A stretch of 64,000 nucleotides of DNA from Abiotrophia defectiva ATCC 49176 (GCF_000160075.2 NZ_KI535340.1:1389396-1453395); one strand, 5' to 3'. Positions 20,038 through 29,781 are shown, numbered from the stretch's first letter. Notes: generated by a model from the letters alone, not told the origin. A program made the numbers and translations.

Positions 20038-20769
20038 ATGGCTGACTTAAGTAAGGTACCTGCGCACGTTGCGCTCATTATGGATGGGAATGGCCGTTGG
20101 GCTAAGAAACGCTTCCTACCTCGGGTAGCAGGACACAAAAAAGGTGTCGATACCATTAAGAAAATCACCAAACGTGCCAATCAACTGGGCGTTAAGATGC
20201 TGACGGTCTATGCCTTCTCAACTGAGAACTGGAAACGACCTGAACAAGAAGTCAGTTTCTTGATGAAGTTGCCTAAGGAGTTTTTTGCCAAGTTTGTGCC
20301 TGAGTTATTGGAACAGAATGTGCGGGTAGAGACCATTGGTGACTTGGAAGGCCTGCCAGAAGCCACTCGCAAGGTCCTCAAGCAAGCTATTGCCGATACG
20401 GCTCATTGTACTGGCCTGATTTTGAACTTTGCCATCAACTATGGCTCTCAAGACGAACTTTGCCATGCGGTTCAGACTTTAGCCCGTCAGGTAGCTAGTG
20501 GGACTTTGAAGCCGGAAGACATCACCCCTGACTTAATTGGCCAAAATTTGGAAACTGCCAAGTTTGGTTCATTAGCCAATCCGGACTTGATTATTCGGAC
20601 CAGTGGGGAAGAGCGTCTCAGCAACTTCTTACTCTGGCAGGCGGCTTATAGTGAGTTTTATTTCACTGAACGTCTATGGCCTGATTTTGATGAAGGCGAT
20701 TTTGACCAGGCCCTAGCGGTCTACGCCAGCCGACAACGAAGATTTGGAAAGGTGTTGGATACTGAATGA
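20038..20769 (+). CDS. uppS: isoprenyl transferase (undecaprenyl diphosphate synthase)
   Basis: A 243-residue cis-prenyltransferase that builds the C55 lipid carrier for peptidoglycan and other wall polymers. It carries the catalytic IMDGNGRWAKKR motif (Asp16) and the C-terminal RTSGEERLSNFLLWQ and YSEFYF motifs. The frame is open further upstream to 20017, but AGGAGG at 20025-20030 points to the ATG at 20038. The end overlaps the cdsA start by 4 bases, so the pair is coupled. Confidence 0.97.
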   Translation: MADLSKVPAHVALIMDGNGRWAKKRFLPRVAGHKKGVDTIKKITKRANQLGVKMLTVYAFSTENWKRPEQEVSFLMKLPKEFFAKFVPELLEQNVRVETIGDLEGLPEATRKVLKQAIADTAHCTGLILNFAINYGSQDELCHAVQTLARQVASGTLKPEDITPDLIGQNLETAKFGSLANPDLIIRTSGEERLSNFLLWQAAYSEFYFTERLWPDFDEGDFDQALAVYASRQRRFGKVLDTE

Positions 20770-21560
20770 AAGTAAGAGTAATCAGCGCCCTGGCGGCCTT
20801 AGCCGTCCTGATTCCGGTTGTGGTGGTAGGGGGCAAGGTCTTTACGGGCATGTTCTTAATTTTAGGGATTATGGCCTTATTTGAACTAGCCAATATGAAG
20901 AAGATTGAATACTTTAACTTGGTTGGGGTCATTGCGACCATTGCCGTAGCCCTTATGATTCTGCCCAGTAACTATCAATCTGCCTTGATCCCAGGTCTGA
21001 AATTTACCTATCTCTTCTATATTTGCTGTATGTTACTTTTGGTCCTAACGGTCTACGAGTACAAGACCTTCAACATTGAAGAAGCAGCTCTTTTGATTTT
21101 TGGCGCCCTCTATATAGGCTATGGCTTCCGTTACTTGATTGAGTTACGACAAATTAGTTTGGACTTAGTTATTTTCCAATTTGCGATTATTTTTGCGACC
21201 GATTCTGGGGCTTATATCGTTGGCCGACGTTTCGGCAAGCATAAGCTAGCGCCTCAATTGAGTCCTAATAAGACCATTGAAGGTTCGCTAGGTGGAATTG
21301 TCAGTGCGGTCGTCATCGCAGTGCTCTATAATTACTTCTTCGATCCACATTTAGGGGGCTCAGAGCACTATATTTTACTGGCCATGGCCTTGTCAGTTTT
21401 AGGTCAGCTAGGAGATTTGGTAGAGTCAGCCTTTAAGCGGCATTTTGGGGTCAAGGACTCTGGTAAGTTCCTGCCCGGCCATGGCGGGGTCTTAGATCGC
21501 TTTGATTCAACCCTTTTTACCAGTTTTCTACTCATGACCTGGTTTAACTGGTTAAAATAG
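20766..21560 (+). CDS. cdsA: phosphatidate cytidylyltransferase
   Basis: A 264-residue multi-pass membrane enzyme making CDP-diacylglycerol from phosphatidic acid and CTP, the entry to phospholipid synthesis. It has around seven transmembrane segments and the C-terminal CDP-DAG synthase signature DSGKFLPGHGGVLDRFDS. It overlaps uppS by 4 bases. uppS-cdsA-rseP is a conserved order in Firmicutes; here a strong terminator separates rseP. Confidence 0.97.
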   Translation: MKVRVISALAALAVLIPVVVVGGKVFTGMFLILGIMALFELANMKKIEYFNLVGVIATIAVALMILPSNYQSALIPGLKFTYLFYICCMLLLVLTVYEYKTFNIEEAALLIFGALYIGYGFRYLIELRQISLDLVIFQFAIIFATDSGAYIVGRRFGKHKLAPQLSPNKTIEGSLGGIVSAVVIAVLYNYFFDPHLGGSEHYILLAMALSVLGQLGDLVESAFKRHFGVKDSGKFLPGHGGVLDRFDSTLFTSFLLMTWFNWLK

Positions 21561-21567
21561 TCCTCGT

Positions 21568-21608
21568 GTCAACCAAACTCTATCTTTTGAGTTTGGTTGA
21601 CTATTTTT
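21568..21608 (+). terminator. rho-independent terminator after cdsA
   Basis: A perfect 13-bp stem (21568-21580 with 21589-21601) with an 8-base loop, followed by TATTTTT. Confidence 0.92.
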
Positions 21609-21691
21609 GCATTATGAGCCTAATTAGGGTATATTTAAGAGGTTAAGTTAAGCAAATTTTTTTGAATTGAAATAGATAAAGGAAGTTGACC

Positions 21692-22960
21692 ATGCAAGCA
21701 TTGATTGTCTTTTTACTTGTTTTTACCGTGATCGTAAGTATTCATGAATTCGGCCATTTTTACTTTGCCCGTAAGGCTGGTATCCTGGTGCGCGAATTTG
21801 CCATTGGGATGGGGCCTAAGCTCTTCAGCCATCAGGGCAAGGACGGCGTACTCTATACCATTCGCATGATTCCCCTAGGAGGCTATGTTCGTCTAGCAGG
21901 GCTAGGTGAGGATCAAGATGCAGTTCAAGCCGGTATGCAAGTAGGCCTTGTCTTGAATGAAGCCGGGCTAGTGACCCGCATTAATACCTCGAAAGTGGCC
22001 CTTGAAGACGAAGTACCCGTGCAAGTGGATCAGTTGGATTTAACAGATGCCATGACTATTACAGGCTTACCGCTCGGCAGTCAAGACTTGGTAACCTATC
22101 AAGTTGACCACAAGGCCCGCATCATTGAAGCAGACGGGTCTAGTATCCAAGTGGCGCCGCGTCAAGTCACTTATGGCGCCGCTAAGCCATGGGCTAAGTT
22201 CATGACCAATGTAGCGGGACCGATGAATAACTTTATTCTTTCTATTTTGATCTTTGTTGTGGTGGCCTTTGTCCGCCCAGGTGGAGTACCGGTTGAGGCC
22301 AATGTCTTAGGTTATATTGAACCAGATTCGCCTGCTGCTCAAGCAGGGCTACAGTCAGGTGACCGGATTGATGCCATTGGGGAAAGCAAGGTTTCCAACT
22401 GGCGTCAAATGGTGCAAGCTATTCAATCCAAGCCAGGTCAAACGGTAGATTTCTCAGTCCATCGTGGCGACCAAGACTTAACATTACCAGTTGCTATCCG
22501 GGCTGACCAAGTGGATCAAGCAACGATTGGGCGAATTGGCGTAGCGCAACCAGAGACTCAAGATCTCTGGGCAAAGATTGCTTATGGCTTCACCGCAACT
22601 TGGTCTCAAATCACGGGTGTAGCTGCCGCTATTGTGGGTATCTTCCTTCGTGGACTCAACCTCAATCAGTTCGGTGGACCTGTGGCAATTGCTCAGATTA
22701 CCTCTAAAGCAGCTTCTGAGGGCTTTATGCCAGTGCTGTTCCTAACCGGCTTGCTGTCAGCCAATATTGGCGCCTTCAACCTATTACCAATTCCTGCCTT
22801 GGATGGAGGTAAGATTGTGCTTAATGCCATTGAGGGTGTGCGAGGTAAGCCTCTATCTCAAGAAAAAGAAGGGATTTTAACTATCATTGGGGCCCTAATC
22901 TTAGTGGCCTTTATGCTGGCTGTCACCTGGAATGATATCAGCCGACTCTTCCAACCATAA
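21692..22960 (+). CDS. rseP: site-2 protease RseP/RasP family zinc metalloprotease
   Basis: A 422-residue intramembrane metalloprotease of the S2P family. The zinc motif HEFGH is in TM1, a PDZ domain lies at about residues 205-285 (PDSPAAQAGLQSGDRI), and the second catalytic motif NLLPIPALDGG is near residue 365. It cleaves transmembrane segments of anti-sigma factors or remnant signal peptides. The start at 21692 is chosen over the TTG at 21686 because AAAGGAAG fits it. Some of the region between TM1 and the PDZ domain is poorly conserved. Confidence 0.95.
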   Translation: MQALIVFLLVFTVIVSIHEFGHFYFARKAGILVREFAIGMGPKLFSHQGKDGVLYTIRMIPLGGYVRLAGLGEDQDAVQAGMQVGLVLNEAGLVTRINTSKVALEDEVPVQVDQLDLTDAMTITGLPLGSQDLVTYQVDHKARIIEADGSSIQVAPRQVTYGAAKPWAKFMTNVAGPMNNFILSILIFVVVAFVRPGGVPVEANVLGYIEPDSPAAQAGLQSGDRIDAIGESKVSNWRQMVQAIQSKPGQTVDFSVHRGDQDLTLPVAIRADQVDQATIGRIGVAQPETQDLWAKIAYGFTATWSQITGVAAAIVGIFLRGLNLNQFGGPVAIAQITSKAASEGFMPVLFLTGLLSANIGAFNLLPIPALDGGKIVLNAIEGVRGKPLSQEKEGILTIIGALILVAFMLAVTWNDISRLFQP

Positions 22961-22968
22961 TTTTGAGT

Positions 22969-22999
22969 AAGAGATCTACCGAGTGTAGGTCTCTTTTTT
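22969..22999 (+). terminator. rho-independent terminator after rseP
   Basis: An 11-bp stem (22969-22979 with 22985-22995, one G-U) with loop CGAGT, running into TTTTTT. Confidence 0.88.
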
Positions 23000-23033
23000 A
23001 GCATTGCCCTCAGGTGATTTTAAAGGGGGCGTA

Positions 23034-23042
23034 TGCTATAAT
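23034..23042 (+). promoter_or_regulatory. extended -10 promoter of polC
   Basis: TGCTATAAT (TGN plus a perfect TATAAT at 23037-23042) about 38 bases before the polC ATG. No convincing -35 is visible; extended -10 promoters can do without one. Confidence 0.6.
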
Positions 23043-23079
23043 AAGAAGGTATGCAAATCACCGTGGACGGAGGGAACTT

Positions 23080-26000
23080 ATGGCCAAGAATCGCCAATTA
23101 TTTGAACATCTATTGGACCAAATTGGGCTGCAGGACGCAGACATGCTGGCCCAACTGGCCCAGACTCAGATTGAATCGGTTAAGGTTCACGCTAAATCTG
23201 GGGAATGGCATTTTACCTTAAGTCAGGTGGAACGCCTCCATCCCCACGTCTATGAAGCCCTTATGCACCATATGCGTCTAGCCTTCGAGGGCATTGCCAA
23301 GACTGAAGTCTGGTGGAATTATCAAGCACCGACTAAACTAGATGAGAGTCAAATGCTTGATTACTGGCAATCCATTTTAGGGGTAATGGGACAGGAATCG
23401 AGCTTTATTAAGCGCGCTTTGGCCAATGCCACCTATCAGGTCAAGGATGGCCAAATCCAAGTTGGCTTGGCGACTGAAGATCAAGTTCAGGTGGTTAAAA
23501 CCCGCTATGACCAAGCCTTCAAACTCAAACTGGCCCAAAACCAATTGAATGACTGGGAACTAGTCTATCTGGTAGATGATCAGGCCAGCGAGCAGGCTAA
23601 GCTTCAGGCTCAACAACATCTAGCCTCTGAGGTGGAGCGCGATCGGCAAGAACTGGCTCAATTAGAACAACGACGCCAAGAACAAAGCAAGGTGGTCGTA
23701 GAGAATACAGACATTCCTCAAATTGGTAAGGACATTCCGGATACGCCAGCCATTTCAATTCAGGATGTCTACGACAATCCCTTTAATCAGATCATTGAAG
23801 GTTATATTTTTGACTATGAAGTCCGCGAGCTCCGCTCAGGTTCCCAGCTCATGATTATGAAGGTGACCGACTATACTTCCTCCATTACGGCCAAACTAAT
23901 GGCGGGGCGTAACATTAAGAAGGAGTCCTTTGGCCTCTTCAAGAAGGGGGATTGGGTCCGCCTAGAAGGTAGCCTTAAGGCCGATAACTTCACGGGAGAG
24001 ATGGACTTCTCGCCGCGTAGTATTCGCAAAATCTCCAAGGCCGCCCGCCAAGACCAGGGAGTGGACGGTGCCAAACGGATTGAGCTCCATTTGCACTCCA
24101 ATATGAGCCAAATGGATGCCACCAACAAGGTGGGGGATTTGATTGCCCAAGCAGCTGCCTGGGGCCATTCAGCTATTGCTATTACCGACCATGCAGGCGC
24201 ACAGGCCTTTCCTGATGCCTATGCGGCAGGTAAGAAACATGGCATTAAGGTTCTCTATGGGATTGAAGCTAATGTGGTTAATGACGGTGAGCCGATTGCC
24301 TATAATCCGCAAGCCATTGACTTAGATCTGGCGACCTATGTTGTCTTCGACGTGGAGACCACGGGTCTGTCTTCTGTTTATGACCGCATCATTGAGTTAG
24401 CAGCGGTTAAAATGAGGAATGGCGAGGTGATCGATACTTTTGAAGCCTTTATCAACCCAGGTTACCATTTGTCGGCCATGATTACTGAATTGACCGGGAT
24501 TACGGATGCTATGTTAGCCGATGCGCCGCCAGAAGCAGAGGTTATGGCGCGCTTCGCTGAATTTTCCAAAGATACCATTCTCGTGGCTCACAATGCCAGC
24601 TTCGATATGGGCTTCTTGAATAAGACCTATGCGCGTCTGGGCATGCCAGTGCCTGATCAGCCCGTCATCGATACGCTGGAACTGTCACGTTTGGTTAACC
24701 CTGACATGCGCTCCCATCGTCTCAATGTTTTGGCTAAGCATTATGGCGTGACCTTGGAGCAACACCACCGGGCCGTTTACGACTCTGAGACAACCGGTTA
24801 TGTCTGCTACAAGCTATTGGATCAAGCCAAAGAACAATATGGCATGGTCCGTCATGAACAGCTTAACGAGCAAGTAGGGAAAGGGGATAGCTATAAACAG
24901 GCTCGACCTTTCCATGCCACTTTGATTGCTAAAAACCAAGAAGGGCTTAAAGATCTCTTTAAGTTAATTTCAGCCTCCAACGTTCAATACTTCTTCCGCG
25001 AACCTCGTATTCCGCGTAGCTTGTTGACCAAGTATCGGGACAATCTCTTAGTTGGGACAGCTTGTTCCAATGGGGAAGTCTTTACTGCCATGATGCAAAA
25101 GGGCTACGATGAAGCGGAGAAACTGGTTGATTTCTATGATTACATCGAGCTCCAACCTAAGTCTGTCTATGGCCCCTTAATCGAGACGGAATTAATTCGT
25201 AGCGAAGCTGACTTAGAAACCATCATGAAAGAGATGGTCCGTCTGGGTCAAGACAAGAACAAGCTAGTTGTGGCGACAGGGGATGTTCATTATTTAGAAC
25301 CTAAGGACGCTATCTACCGCGAAATTCTCTTGCGTTCCATGAAGATTAATGCCAACCGGACCCTGCATCTGCCGCCTGTTCATTTCCGGACGACCGACGA
25401 GATGATGGCAGAATTCGACTTTTTAGGACGGGACTTAGCCTATGAGCTAGTCATCACCAATCCTCAGAAGATTGCGGATATGGTAGAAGAAGTCGAAGTT
25501 ATCAAGGACAAGCTTTACACGCCAAACATTCCTGGCGCCAACGAAGAGATTACGGAACTCTCCTATACACGGGCCAGAGAGCTCTATGGCGACCCTCTGC
25601 CTGAGATTGTAGAGAAGCGGATTGAAAAGGAACTCAAGTCCATTATTGGGAATGGATTTGCGGTTATTTATCTGATTTCACAGAAATTGGTACACAAGTC
25701 AGTGTCTGACGGTTATCTCGTGGGTTCCCGTGGTTCGGTGGGCTCTTCCCTAGTGGCGACCTTGACGGGTATTACCGAGGTTAACCCATTGGCTCCACAT
25801 TATTATTGTCCAAACTGCCAATACTCAGAGTTTATTGCTGACGGTTCGGTTGGTTCGGGTTATGACCTGCCAGCCAAAGACTGTCCTCACTGTGGCCACG
25901 CCCTTAATAAGGATGGGCAGGATATCCCATTCGAAACCTTCCTTGGTTTCTATGGTGACAAGGTACCTGATATTGATTTGAACTTCTCTGGGGCATATCA

Positions 26001-27387
26001 ACCGCGCGCCCACGCCTACACCAAGGAACTCTTTGGTGAAGACTATGTCTATCGGGCAGGAACTATTTCGACGGTTGCGGAACGAACTGCCTTTGGTTAT
26101 GTTAAAGGCTATCTAGAGGTAGCCCAACAATTCTTACCACAAGCTGAAAAGGAACGTCTGGCTAAGGGGATTGAAGGGGTTAAACGGACAACCGGTCAGC
26201 ACCCGGGTGGGATTATCGTAATTCCCGACTATATGGATGTCTATGACTTTACCCCAATTCAATATCCTGCTGATGAAGTGACAGCCGAGTGGCGGACTAC
26301 CCACTTCGACTTCCATTCCATTCACGATAACGTTCTCAAGCTAGATATTCTGGGGCACGATGACCCAACCGTGATTCGTATGTTACAAGACTTATCGGGG
26401 ATAGATCCTAAGACTATTCCACCGACCGATCCGGATGTCATGAAGATCTTTTCTAGTCCCGAAGTCCTAGGGGTAACACCAGAGCAAATCTTCTCTAAAA
26501 CTGGTACGCTAGGGATTCCTGAGTTTGGAACAGGCTTCGTACGCGGTATGTTGGAAGAATCCAAACCGGCTACCTTTGCCGAGCTACTGCAAATTTCCGG
26601 ACTCTCTCATGGGACCGATGTTTGGTTGGGAAATGCCCAAGAACTCATCAAGAATAAGATTGCGCCACTGGCTAAGGTAATCGGCTGTCGTGACGATATT
26701 ATGGTCACCCTGATTTACTATGGTTTAGAGGATGGCTTAGCCTTCAAGATTATGGAGTCAGTCCGTAAAGGGAAGGGGATTCCAGAGGATTGGCAGGCAG
26801 AAATGCGGGCCAAGAAGGTGCCTGAGTGGTATATTGATTCCTGCTTGAAGATTAAGTATATGTTCCCTAAAGCCCACGCAGCTGCCTATGTCCTCATGGC
26901 CTTGCGGGTTGCTTATTTCAAGGTTCACATGCCTATTATGTACTATGCTGCCTACTTCTCAGTGCGGGCAGATGACTTTGACATCGTGGCCATGCACCAA
27001 GGAAAGGAAATGGTTAAGCGCCGTATTCGCGAAATCAATGATAAGGGCTTTGATGCTTCAGTCAAGGACAAGAACCTCTTAACGGTCTTAGAATTGGCTA
27101 ATGAGATGTTGGAGCGTGGCCTTAGCTTCCAAATGATCAGTCTAGAGAAGTCTGATGCCGATTGCTTTATCATTGAGGGCAATAGCTTAATTCCACCTTT
27201 CCGAGCTGTACCTGGTTTGGGTGCCAACGTGGCCCAACAGATCATTAAGGCGCGTCAGGAAGCACCGTTCTTATCTAAGGAGGACTTGCAGAAACGCGGT
27301 AAGGTCTCAAAGACCATTCTTGATTACTTAAGTGAACAAGGTGTCCTTAATGGCCTGCCTGACTCAGATCAACTTAGTCTCTTTTAA
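23080..27387 (+). CDS. polC: DNA polymerase III PolC-type alpha subunit
   Basis: A 1435-residue Gram-positive replicative polymerase. In order: an N-terminal domain, an OB fold (about residues 225-330), a PHP domain (ELHLHSN, ITDHAGAQAF) split by the DEDDh 3'-5' exonuclease domain (VVFDVETTGLS, about residue 420), the catalytic palm with PDIDLNFSG, and a zinc-binding module (YYCPNC, DCPHCG). The frame is open upstream to 23014. I chose the ATG at 23080 because GGAGGG precedes it and the length then matches the usual size of about 1437. Confidence 0.97.
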   Translation: MAKNRQLFEHLLDQIGLQDADMLAQLAQTQIESVKVHAKSGEWHFTLSQVERLHPHVYEALMHHMRLAFEGIAKTEVWWNYQAPTKLDESQMLDYWQSILGVMGQESSFIKRALANATYQVKDGQIQVGLATEDQVQVVKTRYDQAFKLKLAQNQLNDWELVYLVDDQASEQAKLQAQQHLASEVERDRQELAQLEQRRQEQSKVVVENTDIPQIGKDIPDTPAISIQDVYDNPFNQIIEGYIFDYEVRELRSGSQLMIMKVTDYTSSITAKLMAGRNIKKESFGLFKKGDWVRLEGSLKADNFTGEMDFSPRSIRKISKAARQDQGVDGAKRIELHLHSNMSQMDATNKVGDLIAQAAAWGHSAIAITDHAGAQAFPDAYAAGKKHGIKVLYGIEANVVNDGEPIAYNPQAIDLDLATYVVFDVETTGLSSVYDRIIELAAVKMRNGEVIDTFEAFINPGYHLSAMITELTGITDAMLADAPPEAEVMARFAEFSKDTILVAHNASFDMGFLNKTYARLGMPVPDQPVIDTLELSRLVNPDMRSHRLNVLAKHYGVTLEQHHRAVYDSETTGYVCYKLLDQAKEQYGMVRHEQLNEQVGKGDSYKQARPFHATLIAKNQEGLKDLFKLISASNVQYFFREPRIPRSLLTKYRDNLLVGTACSNGEVFTAMMQKGYDEAEKLVDFYDYIELQPKSVYGPLIETELIRSEADLETIMKEMVRLGQDKNKLVVATGDVHYLEPKDAIYREILLRSMKINANRTLHLPPVHFRTTDEMMAEFDFLGRDLAYELVITNPQKIADMVEEVEVIKDKLYTPNIPGANEEITELSYTRARELYGDPLPEIVEKRIEKELKSIIGNGFAVIYLISQKLVHKSVSDGYLVGSRGSVGSSLVATLTGITEVNPLAPHYYCPNCQYSEFIADGSVGSGYDLPAKDCPHCGHALNKDGQDIPFETFLGFYGDKVPDIDLNFSGAYQPRAHAYTKELFGEDYVYRAGTISTVAERTAFGYVKGYLEVAQQFLPQAEKERLAKGIEGVKRTTGQHPGGIIVIPDYMDVYDFTPIQYPADEVTAEWRTTHFDFHSIHDNVLKLDILGHDDPTVIRMLQDLSGIDPKTIPPTDPDVMKIFSSPEVLGVTPEQIFSKTGTLGIPEFGTGFVRGMLEESKPATFAELLQISGLSHGTDVWLGNAQELIKNKIAPLAKVIGCRDDIMVTLIYYGLEDGLAFKIMESVRKGKGIPEDWQAEMRAKKVPEWYIDSCLKIKYMFPKAHAAAYVLMALRVAYFKVHMPIMYYAAYFSVRADDFDIVAMHQGKEMVKRRIREINDKGFDASVKDKNLLTVLELANEMLERGLSFQMISLEKSDADCFIIEGNSLIPPFRAVPGLGANVAQQIIKARQEAPFLSKEDLQKRGKVSKTILDYLSEQGVLNGLPDSDQLSLF

Positions 27388-27395
27388 TGCATGAC

Positions 27396-27423
27396 AACGT
27401 CTGCCTAGTGGCAGGCGTTTTTT
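27396..27423 (+). terminator. rho-independent terminator after polC
   Basis: A 10-bp stem (27396-27405 with 27410-27419, one G-U), loop TAGT, then TTTTTT. Confidence 0.9.
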
Positions 27424-27839
27424 ACTGTTTTGACACCTGCTTGTAATATAGGCAGATGTTCTCCTTTCTAACTTTGCTATCCTTTAGTCGTCCTATCTGC
27501 AATTGTCTATCACTATATTTAATCTGTTTTAGAACAGCTAACTGGCTATTAACTACTAGAAAAGCGATGTGAAAGGGGATTCGCTTAAGTGGAACGTTCG
27601 TCTTTTTTATGGCGATGCCTTTTAGTTTTAGATATATAGGAGTAAATCTAGTCTATTAATGAGAAACTATCTCACAAATCCTAGTATAAAATTTACAGCA
27701 AGTAATAGGTGTTTAAGTTACAGCTTGTTTCCTTCTAAGTCTATGATTAAGTCTTAGAAACCTTGATATATAGAGTATAGTAAGGCTTTTTTACAGGTGT
27801 TAAGTATGTTTCAGTCTAGTGAAGAAAGCCCTGATGGCA
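27424..27839 (+). other. AT-rich non-coding region upstream of the CAP surface protein
   Basis: About 415 bases with no convincing gene on either strand. The base composition is more AT-rich than in the flanking genes. The repeated word AGGTGTT occurs at 27707 and 27795, and its reverse complement ACACCT at 27433. A small hairpin TGAGA-loop-TCTCA is near 27659. It may hold regulator sites for the surface gene; nothing was recognised. Confidence 0.5.
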
Positions 27840-27868
27840 TTGTGACATAATAAATTTCTAGATATAAT
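27840..27868 (+). promoter_or_regulatory. promoter of the CAP-domain surface protein
   Basis: TTGTGA (27840-27845), a 17-base spacer and TATAAT (27863-27868), about 35 bases before the ATG. The SD GGAGG follows. Confidence 0.75.
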
Positions 27869-27903
27869 AGAAGCATAACTTAAAAAACATTGGAGGTTTT
27901 ATA

Positions 27904-29757
27904 ATGAAGCACACCAATACGGTTTATCGCTATGCGATCCGTAAGCTCAAAGTCGGCACTGCTTCAATCGCAGTAGCGGCCTTGATGTTCCTGGGTTCTG
28001 GAAATAACCTAGTCAACGCGGCAGATTTGAACCAAGAATCAGCTTTCGTTGCCAATGCAGGTTCATCAGAAATCGAGCAAATAGAAGAGAAGCTTCCGAG
28101 TCAAGAGCTCCCTAACTCTGACTTAGAAGTGGACACTAAGGCACTGGAAGCAGACAAAGCGCCTGTTACTAATACCGAAGCCGTTGAAATCAACACCCCC
28201 CTTCCGGTAGAAGAAGCAGAATCCATTGCCTCTGAACTAGCTAATTTAGACCTACCTGAGGATGTAGAATCACAAGATTCAGCGACTCAAGAGGCAACAA
28301 TTAAGGCTTTGGCTAAGGATGTTTCAGATGCAAAAGAAAATCCAGCAGAAGAAGCAACTAGTTCAGACCAAAAGGCTTCCCTAGCAGAAGCAGAATCAAC
28401 GGTTGCTAAACAAGTGGCAGTGGTTAATGGCGCCAATGAGACGGAAGAAGTTAAACCATTGGCTAATGCTAACAATACTTCTGATAACAAGCTAGTCTTG
28501 CCTCCTGGCTTTACGCCAGATTTATTTAAGGAAGGGGCCTATACAGCCAGTCAAATTGACGCAATAGCTAAACCAGGTCGTGCCCTTAACACCTATAAGT
28601 CTAATGAAGCAGACAAGAATCGCATTGTCGACGTCAACAACTTGACTGAGGAACAACGTAAGGAGTTATCTCTCTATATTGCCAACTTAATCAACCCAAT
28701 CCGCCAACAATTTGGCAAACAACCTTTTAAGGTAAATGCGGGTTCATTGAACGCGGCGCAGAAGGTAGCTAATGCTTACCAAGAAGATAACTGGTATGCT
28801 TGGACTAATAGCCATGATGTCAATGCAACGACACGTGCCTTGGCTAATGTGGCCAATGGTTGGGGTGAAAACTTAGCGACCATTAGTCCAAATACGACGA
28901 CCATGGATTCGCTTAAGCAACAATTCCATTACCAAACGGTTTGGATGCTTTTTGATGATAGCCATGCCAACTTCGGGCACGCAAGAAACTTCTTGCTCTT
29001 CGAAAACCCGTATGGTAACCATGATGTCTACCTAGGGGTTGCGACCAACCGTGCGGGTGCAAACGACAGTAGCAAGTATGGTACCCAGTACTATACCATG
29101 TTCGCACCAAAAGATGGCGCGACAGAGTTTACGCCTGGTAATGACTACTCGAACGATAGTCAACCAACGCAACCGACTGAGCCAACTCAGCCAACGCAGC
29201 CGACAGAACCGACTCAGCCAACGCAACCGACTGAGCCTACTCAGCCAACGCAACCAACTGAACCGACTCAGCCGACACAACCGACTGAACCAACTCAGCC
29301 AACTCAGCCGACAGAACCGACTCAGCCGACACAACCGACAGAACCGACTCAGCCGACACAACCGACTGAACCAACTCAGCCGACACAACCGACTGAACCA
29401 ACTCAGCCGACACAGCCGACTGAGCCAACTCAGCCGACACAACCAACGACTCCGACAGTTCCAACCCAGCCAGAACAACCGAACAAACCTGGCAATCATA
29501 ATGGAACAGGTCTGAACGACAAGCAAGACCCAAGTCAAAACGATGGGACTAGCCAAATTCAAGGCCAAAACGATCCAGCTGATAAGGCGACTTCTACCAC
29601 TCCGAACATGGTAGCGCCGAAAGCAGGTGAGGCTCAAGCAGATGGCAAGCAACTGCCAGATACAGGTGAAAGCTCCAACCTCATTATTATTGGAGCGGCC
29701 ATCATTAGTGCCTTAGCAGGTCTTGCGCTCATGGCCTTACGACGTCGTAAAATCTAA
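27904..29757 (+). CDS. YSIRK signal, CAP-domain, LPXTG-anchored surface protein
   Basis: A 617-residue wall-anchored protein. A YSIRK-like signal peptide (YAIRKLKVGTASIAVA, cleavage near residue 40) is followed by an acidic spacer and then a CAP/SCP-like domain at about residues 250-400. The CAP domain retains H304 (NSHD), E322 (GENLA) and H359 (GHARNF), so its putative metal site looks intact. A Pro/Thr/Gln/Glu stalk of ten QPTQPTEPT units follows, then LPDTG (residues 584-588), a transmembrane helix and a RRRKI tail. CAP domains in bacteria are variously adhesive or hydrolytic; the activity here is unknown. A strong promoter and terminator make it monocistronic. Confidence 0.92.
   Translation: MKHTNTVYRYAIRKLKVGTASIAVAALMFLGSGNNLVNAADLNQESAFVANAGSSEIEQIEEKLPSQELPNSDLEVDTKALEADKAPVTNTEAVEINTPLPVEEAESIASELANLDLPEDVESQDSATQEATIKALAKDVSDAKENPAEEATSSDQKASLAEAESTVAKQVAVVNGANETEEVKPLANANNTSDNKLVLPPGFTPDLFKEGAYTASQIDAIAKPGRALNTYKSNEADKNRIVDVNNLTEEQRKELSLYIANLINPIRQQFGKQPFKVNAGSLNAAQKVANAYQEDNWYAWTNSHDVNATTRALANVANGWGENLATISPNTTTMDSLKQQFHYQTVWMLFDDSHANFGHARNFLLFENPYGNHDVYLGVATNRAGANDSSKYGTQYYTMFAPKDGATEFTPGNDYSNDSQPTQPTEPTQPTQPTEPTQPTQPTEPTQPTQPTEPTQPTQPTEPTQPTQPTEPTQPTQPTEPTQPTQPTEPTQPTQPTEPTQPTQPTEPTQPTQPTTPTVPTQPEQPNKPGNHNGTGLNDKQDPSQNDGTSQIQGQNDPADKATSTTPNMVAPKAGEAQADGKQLPDTGESSNLIIIGAAIISALAGLALMALRRRKI
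29161..29457 (+). repeat. 27-bp tandem repeat coding for QPTQPTEPT
   Basis: Ten in-frame 27-base units from 29161 to 29430 plus an eleventh variant (QPTQPTTPT), forming a wall-spanning stalk. Units differ only at synonymous positions. Unit number could vary between strains by slippage or recombination. Confidence 0.92.
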
Positions 29758-29775
29758 TACGTCGTAAAATCTAAT
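29742..29775 (+). repeat. 17-bp direct tandem duplication over the stop codon
   Basis: ACGTCGTAAAATCTAAT occurs at 29742-29758 and again immediately at 29759-29775. The first copy codes the last residues and stop of the CAP protein; the second is untranslated. Confidence 0.9.
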
Positions 29776-29781
29776 ATTGAG

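Noticed and set aside
29032-29652. Minus-strand and alternate plus-strand frames across the PTQ repeat
   Set aside because: They are low-complexity shadows (runs of RLSRL or similar) of a 27-base repeat in the real gene and lack start signals.
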